Shown here piece after piece: positions 21,834 to 27,791 of a stretch of 27,791 bases of DNA. Origin of the DNA: an archaeon (GTDB taxonomy: Archaea > Asgardarchaeota > Hermodarchaeia > Hermodarchaeales > Hermodarchaeaceae); contig JABXGS010000086.1 in assembly GCA_016550425.1 (NCBI GenBank), positions 1 through 27,791 of the forward strand. The letters run 5' to 3'. The translations under genes were made by a program, and so were the position numbers. The number at the start of each line of letters is the position of its first letter. Position 1 is the stretch's first letter. Under the pieces are notes generated by a model, which was given only the letters and a program-made list of their open reading frames with translations, had not been told where the DNA came from and did no database searches.

Positions 21834-22199
21834 TTATGGGGGTATTGGGCCAATAAGTTGACTAACGGCTAGGAGCGCATAGAACAAAACTACAAAAATT
21901 GCCACGAGTGTTACAGCCCCGACTACAAATATTGAATATCGCATGCGGATTAATCCCCCGATTAATCCTGCAAACATAATAATGAGAAGTGCGATGAAGG
22001 TGATTACTGCATCCCAAGTTGGGAGAAGTGATTGAATGGGTTCTACTACCACAAATGGGTATAATCCATAGCTATATGCTAATACTAAATATCCTAAGGC
22101 TCCACCGAATACAAAGAAAAGAATCGTTGCGAGTTGATCCAGGGGTTCTTTCGGCTCCTCTTCTTCTATTTCAGTATCGGTATCAGTAACGGTTTCCAT
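21834..22199 (-). CDS. Small three-helix membrane protein
   Basis: A 121-residue protein with a very acidic cytosolic N terminus (TDTDTEIEEEEPKEPLDQ) and three hydrophobic segments at about 24-50, 64-86 and 90-113. No known motif. It follows the phosphatase-like gene by 6 bp on the same strand and is the last gene of the unit beginning with the CaCA antiporter, or with AMP phosphorylase. A structural or accessory membrane role is the most that can be said. Confidence 0.55.
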   Translation of the reverse strand: METVTDTDTEIEEEEPKEPLDQLATILFFVFGGALGYLVLAYSYGLYPFVVVEPIQSLLPTWDAVITFIALLIIMFAGLIGGLIRMRYSIFVVGAVTLVAIFVVLFYALLAVSQLIGPIPP

Positions 22200-22205
22200 T
22201 TTCTC

Positions 22206-23027
22206 TTATTCTCCGGCAGGTTTGTAGATGACAAGGCATATAGGTACATTTGCTGTTGCCCAGTTTTGGTATTTGCCTTCGTACTTCAAACCATAATCAC
22301 GTTGTCCTTGATTACCGAGGATAAGAAAAAGTGTATTGGCTCTGGCTTGTTTATAGAATCCGAGAAGCCATCTGTCTGTCCGGTGAAGTAATTTCTGCGC
22401 TAGTTCCAATGGGGGACGGCTAGTATGCTCTTTATAGAGGGTATCGAAATCTAAGAAGTGGATGTAGAGTAAATCGGAGCGATTGAGAAGTTTTGCGGTT
22501 TCAATATAGGTCCGCATATCACTATCCGCTGAGTGGAATTTTGCTTGGCCTGCAATGTATTGTTGATTTTCGCGGTCTACAAGAACAGCTGATTTTCCTT
22601 GGTGAACAAGAAAGGAGAAGAGATTGAATCCATCGGATTGATTCCCATGGATGAGCTCATTGATTACGTTTGTAGCATATCCGTCCTTTGTGTCCAACGT
22701 TAATAGCAAACGGGCTTCTTTGAGTAAAAATTGAGGCTTATGTAAGGCAACCTCAAGCAGTCCAAAATTGTCAAGATGTACCAATACTACACGTTCTGTG
22801 GGTGCAAAAGCGGATAAATTGATACTTTGAGCTAACACTGTAGGTGCTATTAGTCCTAATCGATTTAAAATCGTGGCTGGCATCTGTACCATTTGCCCAT
22901 CAACGTTATCAAATGACACTATATTCCCGCCGATTTGCGACTTAAAATCTATTCTAGCTCTCTTATGATTACCTAAAAGAGTTTGTTGACACAAAATTGC
23001 GTGAAAGTGATACTGCGGTAATCTCAA
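22206..23027 (-). CDS. Alkaline-phosphatase-superfamily-like protein, probably degenerate
   Basis: A 273-residue soluble protein. RVVLVHLDNFGLLEV (about 77-91) looks like the first strand and metal aspartate of alkaline-phosphatase/phosphomutase enzymes (normally vvlvlLDGfG). SDLLYIHFLDFDTLYKEH (about 182-199) looks like the later D-x3-H metal site (normally ...D.D..gH). The segment where the nucleophile threonine or serine should be (LTLDTKDGYATNVINELIHG) does not show the usual PSTTA pattern, so the active site may be incomplete. The start overlaps the antiporter gene by four bases (ATGA). The family assignment is tentative; the enzyme may be inactive or act on an unknown ester. Confidence 0.45.
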   Translation of the reverse strand: MRLPQYHFHAILCQQTLLGNHKRARIDFKSQIGGNIVSFDNVDGQMVQMPATILNRLGLIAPTVLAQSINLSAFAPTERVVLVHLDNFGLLEVALHKPQFLLKEARLLLTLDTKDGYATNVINELIHGNQSDGFNLFSFLVHQGKSAVLVDRENQQYIAGQAKFHSADSDMRTYIETAKLLNRSDLLYIHFLDFDTLYKEHTSRPPLELAQKLLHRTDRWLLGFYKQARANTLFLILGNQGQRDYGLKYEGKYQNWATANVPICLVIYKPAGE

Positions 23028-24205
23028 ATAGGCATTAGTACGAGAATAAAGACAAAAAATTGCATCAATAATATCATTATCCCTTCAAAGATGTCAACTT
23101 TCTGGTCATCATTTAGAGCGCGTATTAAGAACCATAATGATCCAGCTGCTGTCGCAAATTGTAATAGCACTGCAGCATCTAATGGGAGTGGGAGAAACAT
23201 TGCTACACCACCTACGATAAGAAGAAGCACTTGGGTGGTTCCGCCTAAAGTATTGCCAATTGCGATGTCAGCTTTACTTTTTGTTGCTGCGATAATAGCG
23301 ATGCCATGTTCAGGAACAGCCCCAGCTGCTCCAATTATTAGTGCCATAATCGCGATTCGCTGGGTTTCGACGACTCCGATTGCAGACCAGGGAACAAAAT
23401 CAAATGTTAGTTCCACTGCTTGTGAGAGCAGATAGCCTGCGATGAAAATTCCTACAAACCCTATGGCTGCTAGTACAACTGAATTCCGTTTAGAGTGTCG
23501 GGGTTCGGGGCGTGGCTTGTCTTTTTCTGCGGGCTTTTTGACTGCGTATACTGCGTATAGGGCATAGGAGAGAACCATAAGGAATGCAAGAACGGGAGGA
23601 AGAAAAGTGAGTTCCAAAGTAACACCATAAATGAGTTGGTTAACATAATGAAGGATTCCAAACACAACAAGAAGGGCCATGGCTACTATTGTCCAACGTA
23701 TGAGATCAGCATCGTCTTCGACAACTTCACGGGGAACGGTTATGTGTCCGGTTTTTCGTGTTGAAAGTACCACAACTATACCAAGTAATAAGATGTTGAA
23801 GCCTGCAGCCATAATTACACTCAATACCGCAATTTCAACCAACTCAGGGCTTGCCGTCAGGTATCCTCTCCAAGCCGTTAGGGCGCTGACAACAGCCTCA
23901 GGTGTATTAGAGGCGAGTGATGAAACGACTCCGATGAAATATGCACTCAACCCAACAATGGCTCCCAATGATTCTAAACCATCAATGGCAAGATGAGAAG
24001 ACCGAAATGTCAGCCAGACAGCAAATGCCATGGTTCCAATAATTAATATCAACACATTTTGTAATACGAAAACAGAGAGAAGGAAAAAAATGAAAAGCGT
24101 AATGGCAACGACAACTTCTCTTCGTGAGATATGAAAGGCTTTGTGTAACGCAGATTCGCTCGTTAATATGTGTGTGTCCTTTTCATTGGTGTTGGTTTCA
24201 GTCAA
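23024..24205 (-). CDS. CaCA-family cation (Na+/Ca2+ or Ca2+/H+) antiporter
   Basis: A 393-residue membrane antiporter with about ten hydrophobic segments and two alpha repeats in inverted arrangement: SSLASNTPEAVVSALTA (about 95-111, with E103) and GAAGAVPEHGIAIIAATKS (282-300, with E289). These glutamates line the ion site in the family. The loop between halves is basic (KKPAEKDKPRPEPRHSKR, 223-240). The first repeat reads SNTPE instead of the more common GTSLPE, and the second VPEH, so ion preference cannot be assigned. The gene lies 16 bp after the AMP phosphorylase gene and overlaps the next gene by four bases, giving a likely unit of antiporter, phosphatase-like protein and small membrane protein. 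Confidence 0.85.
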   Translation of the reverse strand: MTETNTNEKDTHILTSESALHKAFHISRREVVVAITLFIFFLLSVFVLQNVLILIIGTMAFAVWLTFRSSHLAIDGLESLGAIVGLSAYFIGVVSSLASNTPEAVVSALTAWRGYLTASPELVEIAVLSVIMAAGFNILLLGIVVVLSTRKTGHITVPREVVEDDADLIRWTIVAMALLVVFGILHYVNQLIYGVTLELTFLPPVLAFLMVLSYALYAVYAVKKPAEKDKPRPEPRHSKRNSVVLAAIGFVGIFIAGYLLSQAVELTFDFVPWSAIGVVETQRIAIMALIIGAAGAVPEHGIAIIAATKSKADIAIGNTLGGTTQVLLLIVGGVAMFLPLPLDAAVLLQFATAAGSLWFLIRALNDDQKVDIFEGIMILLMQFFVFILVLMPI

Positions 24206-24221
24206 ATGAACCAGCTCGTTG

Positions 24222-25739
24222 CTAGAATTGTTCTGTTTCGGTCAGTGTCTGGAGGAGCATTCCTTCTACTGTAAAAGGCATTAAGCTTTTGGCAACATCA
24301 ATGGCATCACTAAGTTTACTTTCGGTTTCTGCATGAATTGTAAGGACGGAATCTCCTTCTTTCACCCGTGTGCCTACTTTAGCATGTAAATAGAGACCCG
24401 CGCTATGAATCTTGGGGGTTCCAGCCGCTCTTGCAATACGAACTAGTGCTCGGTTGTGTAGAGTTGCTACATATCCGTCAGAGGGAGCGCATAAATTATG
24501 GGTGTGGGATCCTATGGGAATATCTTCTGGTTTGATATCAGGTTTACCATTTTGGGCTTCGATAATTTCGCGCATTTTTTCTAAGGCTTTACCAGAAACT
24601 AAAATATCCTTCGCCATTTTTCGTCCTCCGCCTCGAGCCGCGAGACCACCCATTTCAAGTAGAATTCCCGCTAATCCGGTCGATTTCTCGATTAGGCTCG
24701 TGGGGCCTCCACCCATGAGGGTTTCTAAAGCTTCTTTCGCTTCAAGCGCGGGTCCGATGGCATGTCCCACCGGTTGACTTCCATACGTCATAGCGCAATG
24801 AATATTGATGCCCAGCTCATTCCCCACAGTTATGAAATCATGACTTAATTTTCTGGCTTCTTCCATGGTGGTCACTTTGCATCCTTCACCTGTGGGAATA
24901 TCCAACACTAAGTATTGGATTCCGGTAGAGAGTTTCTTGGCCATAATTGATGCAATCATTTGGGGTCGTGGGTCAAGCTGTAGGGGGTGTTCAATTTGAA
25001 TAAAGAGATCGTCTGCCGGTGCGAGATTTAATGATCCACCCCAGACAATAGCCGCTTTAGCGGTTTCTATGATTTTTTGTAGCTCATCTACAGTAAATTC
25101 GACATCAGCAAGAACTTCCATGGTGTCTGCGGTTCCGCTGGGACTAGTAATTGCTCGGCTACTTGTTTTTGGAATCAGTAGTCCTGCTGCTGCAACAATA
25201 GGGACAATGATTAGTGAAACCTTGTTACCTGGAACTCCACCAATGCTATGCTTATCAAATACATTAGCACCAAAATCCAGCCGTTCTCCTTCTTCTGCTA
25301 TGGCTCGAGTAAGGTGTACAGTCTCCTCTAAAGACAACCCCCTAATCTGTTCGGAGACCAAAAATGCTGCAATATCAATGTCTAATAGGCGGCCTGTTAC
25401 CAAATCCTCAACGATTGCTTTGATTTCCTCACTATCTAAGCTGAACCCTTCAACCTTTTTTCGAATTGCCTTAATAGAGGTGGGTTTAACATCGCTGGTA
25501 ACTTCTACAAAGTCTCCTTCTTTGACATTTAATTCTCGTTGCACCTCATTTAGTATGCCCACTTTGCCTTGGTCAACCAAAGAGGTAGATTCGGCAATGG
25601 CGACAGTTTCTTCCTTCCGAATTTTTAGTAGCACGCGTTCTCCTGCAAACATTGCTAAATGGGTTATCTCAACAGGATTGAGGAAGATTTTATGCACGCC
25701 GCCTGTGTCAACATCAAGAATTTGTACTTTTAATTTCAA
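24222..25739 (-). CDS. deoA: AMP phosphorylase (archaeal DeoA family)
   Basis: A 505-residue archaeal nucleoside-monophosphate phosphorylase, with the extra N-terminal domain of about 85 residues that distinguishes the archaeal AMP phosphorylase from bacterial thymidine phosphorylase. The phosphate/nucleoside site is visible as KHSIGGVPGNKVSLIIVP (163-180) and AITSPSGTADTMEVL (196-210); HPLQLDPRPQMIASIMAKK and the glycine-rich GGLAARGGGRKM follow. In archaea it releases adenine from AMP to give ribose-1,5-bisphosphate. That feeds ribose-1,5-bisphosphate isomerase and type III RuBisCO, allowing nucleotide carbon to enter central metabolism. Neither partner is in this window. It may head the antiporter unit, with only 16 bp before the next gene. 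Confidence 0.93.
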   Translation of the reverse strand: MKLKVQILDVDTGGVHKIFLNPVEITHLAMFAGERVLLKIRKEETVAIAESTSLVDQGKVGILNEVQRELNVKEGDFVEVTSDVKPTSIKAIRKKVEGFSLDSEEIKAIVEDLVTGRLLDIDIAAFLVSEQIRGLSLEETVHLTRAIAEEGERLDFGANVFDKHSIGGVPGNKVSLIIVPIVAAAGLLIPKTSSRAITSPSGTADTMEVLADVEFTVDELQKIIETAKAAIVWGGSLNLAPADDLFIQIEHPLQLDPRPQMIASIMAKKLSTGIQYLVLDIPTGEGCKVTTMEEARKLSHDFITVGNELGINIHCAMTYGSQPVGHAIGPALEAKEALETLMGGGPTSLIEKSTGLAGILLEMGGLAARGGGRKMAKDILVSGKALEKMREIIEAQNGKPDIKPEDIPIGSHTHNLCAPSDGYVATLHNRALVRIARAAGTPKIHSAGLYLHAKVGTRVKEGDSVLTIHAETESKLSDAIDVAKSLMPFTVEGMLLQTLTETEQF

Positions 25740-25827
25740 GGGGGAATGCTCCTAAACTAATTAATTATCATGATGCTCTGAAATTAATGAGGTTAAAGTG
25801 TGATTTCATTAGTTCTTAAATGTGGTC

Positions 25828-26313
25828 TTATCGCAATTTAATTGCCATGAGTTGGGCATCTTCACCATTCCGATAATAGGTGCGCAAAGTGCGGATTCGT
25901 TTGAAACCGAGTTTGTCGTAGAGTTTTATTGCTGCATGGTTTGTAATACGAACTTCGAGAATGATTTCTTTTGCAGCGTAAACAGTCTCTAAGGCTTTCG
26001 TGGAGTGGTTGATTAGTTCTGATGCTATCCTTTGGCGTCGGTATTCTTGCAAAACTGCGACACTCACGATATGGCCTCGTCGAACCCATTTTAGTCCGAA
26101 GTTGGAAATTCCTCCCTCCATGCGGCACATGATGTATCCAACGACTGTGCCCTCTGTTTCAGCGACATAAAATGCTTCAGGATATCTTTCTTGGATTTGT
26201 CGAAAGAAGTATTCTGGGTAGTTCTCTGGTAAGGTATCAAGATTAATCCTCATAATTGTCGGGATATCCGACGGTTTTGCATTACGTATAACGAAACCTT
26301 GGAGCTGGGTCAA
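25828..26313 (-). CDS. N-terminal acetyltransferase, Ard1/RimI-type GNAT
   Basis: A 161-residue GNAT-fold protein acetyltransferase that acetylates protein N termini. INLDTLPENYPEYFF (24-38) is the substrate-binding segment typical of Ard1/NatA-type enzymes. The core shows AFYVAETEGTVVGYIM and HIVSVAVLQEYRRQRIASELI, the acetyl-CoA pyrophosphate loop, then LEVRITNHAAIKLYDKLGFKRI, with YYRNGEDAQLMAIKL at the end. In the acetyl-CoA loop the usual glycine of the R/Q-x-x-G-x-A motif is arginine (RRQRIA, codon AGG). This is a one-base difference from glycine GGG and would normally disturb binding. It stands alone, 88 bp from the AMP phosphorylase gene and divergent from the site-2 protease gene. 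Confidence 0.9.
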   Translation of the reverse strand: MTQLQGFVIRNAKPSDIPTIMRINLDTLPENYPEYFFRQIQERYPEAFYVAETEGTVVGYIMCRMEGGISNFGLKWVRRGHIVSVAVLQEYRRQRIASELINHSTKALETVYAAKEIILEVRITNHAAIKLYDKLGFKRIRTLRTYYRNGEDAQLMAIKLR

Positions 26314-26419
26314 TGAAATCAGCTAGTAGAGTTCTTACAATTGAGAATTAAAAGTTAATCGCCTAACCATTTGGAAAGGTTTTTGTGTGCAGACTCTTTG
26401 GCGTGCTTAGAGTGTTGCG

Positions 26420-27655
26420 GTGAAACAATTGTACGATGAAGAAACTCCTACACCTTCAGAACCTAAAAGGGAATACGCCTCTTCATATTCAAGTGAAGGT
26501 ACATTCATACCAGACGCCTATCTCCTCAAGTTAAGAGATATTGTTAAAGAAGAATTCACCGTCAATTACGCCTATATTGACGCCCATGATAATCTTCCCA
26601 TTTTTGTTATCGAATTAGATTCTAAAATGAAAGAGCGATCAGCAAGACTCACTGATCGACTCCAACCACATAATCTATTGGCAGTAATTAGAAAAGTAGA
26701 ACTCTTCGAAGGAACAGGTGAAAAGAGCACAGTCATCAAACTCATCCCTGCTCCACCGCCTCGTCGAGCTAGCAGTTATACAATGAATATCATTTTGTTT
26801 ATTGCTACACTAATTACTGTTCTCTTCGCCGGTTGGTACTTTGCCACAAGTCCCGGTTTTGTCTACGTTTACACCGATATCTTTCAGATTCCCTATAATC
26901 CCTTTTTAGTAATGATTGCTTATACAATCGCTTTGCTTGCAATTATAGGGCTCCATGAATTTGGACATGTCGGGGCCAGCCGCTATCATAAGGTTGAAGC
27001 GTCGCTTCCGTACTTCATCCCAGGATTCTATTATGGAACCTTTGGGGCTCTTATTGTTCAACGTTCCCCCCCGCCAAATCGGGACAGTCTTTTCGATCTT
27101 GGAATTAGTGGACCTGTTGTTGGATTTGTAGTCTCTGTGGTAGTTGTCGCAATCGGATTGGTGCTGAGCCCCATTCTTAGTCCTAGTGAATTTTCGCAGT
27201 TAACCACTTTCTTACAGCAATTACAACTACCACTGGGTACGCTTCCAACACCCATTCTTTTCGATTTGATGTGGGCGTTCATTACCTTCGGTATCCCTGC
27301 AGGTTATACCGCCTACATTCACCCTGTTGCATTTGCAGGCTGGGTTGGGTTTCTCATTACCGCGCTCAATTATTTCCCAATCGGTCAACTCGACGGAGGG
27401 CATGTCTCTCGAGCACTTGTTGGAGGTCGATATCATCGAATAGTCTCTTTCGTAGGTGTTTTTCTTCTGTTCATCTTTGGCTATTGGTTCATGGCTCTAA
27501 TCGCTTTCTTTCTCTTTGCCGGACGACACCCAGGTCCTGTTGACGATGTTTCACCTGTTAGTGGTTGGCGAAAAATAATTGGTCCAATCTCATATCTAAT
27601 GGTTATTCTGCTGTTGCCGCCGCTGACCACAAGTTTCTTTCTACCTTTCCCTTAA
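26420..27655 (+). CDS. Site-2 protease family (M50) membrane metalloprotease
   Basis: A 411-residue intramembrane zinc protease. The zinc-binding HEFGH is at 179-183 inside a membrane helix and the third ligand site NYFPIGQLDGGH is at 317-328 with D325, the standard S2P pair. Residues 1-120 form a soluble cytosolic domain (mixed alpha/beta, with PDAYLLKLRDIVKEEF and FVIELDSKM) not needed for catalysis. About seven to eight membrane helices span 120-411. There is no PDZ domain. Substrates of archaeal S2Ps are unknown; the family cleaves membrane-bound regulators or leftover signal peptides. The start is GTG at 26420, the only in-frame start before the N-terminal domain. The 106-bp upstream spacer is shared with the divergent acetyltransferase gene. 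Confidence 0.93.
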   Translation: MKQLYDEETPTPSEPKREYASSYSSEGTFIPDAYLLKLRDIVKEEFTVNYAYIDAHDNLPIFVIELDSKMKERSARLTDRLQPHNLLAVIRKVELFEGTGEKSTVIKLIPAPPPRRASSYTMNIILFIATLITVLFAGWYFATSPGFVYVYTDIFQIPYNPFLVMIAYTIALLAIIGLHEFGHVGASRYHKVEASLPYFIPGFYYGTFGALIVQRSPPPNRDSLFDLGISGPVVGFVVSVVVVAIGLVLSPILSPSEFSQLTTFLQQLQLPLGTLPTPILFDLMWAFITFGIPAGYTAYIHPVAFAGWVGFLITALNYFPIGQLDGGHVSRALVGGRYHRIVSFVGVFLLFIFGYWFMALIAFFLFAGRHPGPVDDVSPVSGWRKIIGPISYLMVILLLPPLTTSFFLPFP

Positions 27656-27765
27656 AGTCTTCTAATGAAATTTCCATATCTCTTTTCTTATTGGAAAATT
27701 CTGAATTTTGAACGATGGCTTTTTATCGACATTACCTGACTCACCTATCAACCTCTAATCCCGCA

Positions 27766-27790
27766 GCCCCCGAACCGTTCCCTCGGGGGC
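27766..27790. repeat. GC-rich inverted repeat at the right edge
   Basis: GCCCCCGA (27766-27773) and TCGGGGGC (27783-27790) are perfect inverted repeats around a 9-base loop. The block is far more GC-rich than the AT-rich spacer before it. It could be the start of a structured RNA or a strong hairpin; the window ends here, so strand and identity cannot be decided. Confidence 0.5.
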
Positions 27791-27791
27791 A

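Noticed and set aside
25069..25755. A 228-residue plus-strand frame inside the AMP phosphorylase gene
   Set aside because: Serine-rich shadow of the conserved deoA frame.
25765..25800. ATGATG near CTGA, considered as a C/D-box sRNA
   Set aside because: The boxes are only two bases apart, leaving no guide, and there is no closing stem.

Overview
The window looks like a piece of an Asgard-type archaeal chromosome. The information-processing genes are archaeal/eukaryote-like: TFB, aIF1/SUI1, type II methionine aminopeptidase, Get3/ArsA-like ATPase, archaeal histidyl-tRNA synthetase and AMP phosphorylase. It also carries a Ras/Rab-like small GTPase translationally coupled to a longin-like protein, plus a stand-alone roadblock/LC7 protein, a combination typical of Asgard archaea. 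I cannot assign a class from the sequence alone. Genes are packed tightly, with several ATGA or TAATG overlaps.

Layout. Positions 1-1326 (minus) hold a four-cluster ferredoxin followed by the 5' part of an aldehyde:ferredoxin oxidoreductase that runs off the left edge. Positions 1458-3725 (plus) hold a HAD phosphatase fused to a dolichol/phytol-kinase-like membrane domain, then a zinc-ribbon coiled-coil protein. Positions 3722-5454 hold an unknown protein (minus), thymidylate kinase (plus), a candidate C/D-box sRNA whose guide matches the universal 16S decoding-centre strand, and a roadblock protein (minus). Positions 5613-9963 (plus) hold MetAP2, TFB and an acyl-CoA synthetase. Positions 10014-13682 (minus) hold an Fe-S protein with a helix-turn-helix-like N terminus, a membrane zinc-ribbon protein and a GlpA/GlpD-type glycerol-3-phosphate dehydrogenase. 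Positions 13855-15227 (plus) hold the longin-GTPase pair.

From 15232 to 26313 nearly everything is on the minus strand. A DUF4430 surface protein, a second surface protein, an ECF S component and a winged-helix regulator suggest vitamin uptake, possibly cobalamin. An intron-containing tRNA-His(GUG) lies 15 bp upstream of hisS, so cognate tRNA and synthetase are probably co-transcribed. Then come aIF1, a double zinc-ribbon protein, Get3 with a coupled 36-residue membrane peptide, and two IS200/IS605-like remnants, one resembling an orphan omega-RNA/TnpB 3' end. A cluster of AMP phosphorylase, a CaCA antiporter, an alkaline-phosphatase-like protein and a small membrane protein follows, then a RimI/Ard1 acetyltransferase. 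A plus-strand site-2 protease closes the window, followed by a GC-rich inverted repeat at the right edge.

Most notable are the candidate sRNA aimed at 16S positions near C1402, the tRNA-His/hisS unit with an extra insertion in the tRNA 5' half, the Get3-coupled membrane peptide ending inside a transposon end, the phosphatase-kinase fusion, and the small GTPase whose codon use switches abruptly just before switch I. All family assignments are by eye from motifs; no database search was run.
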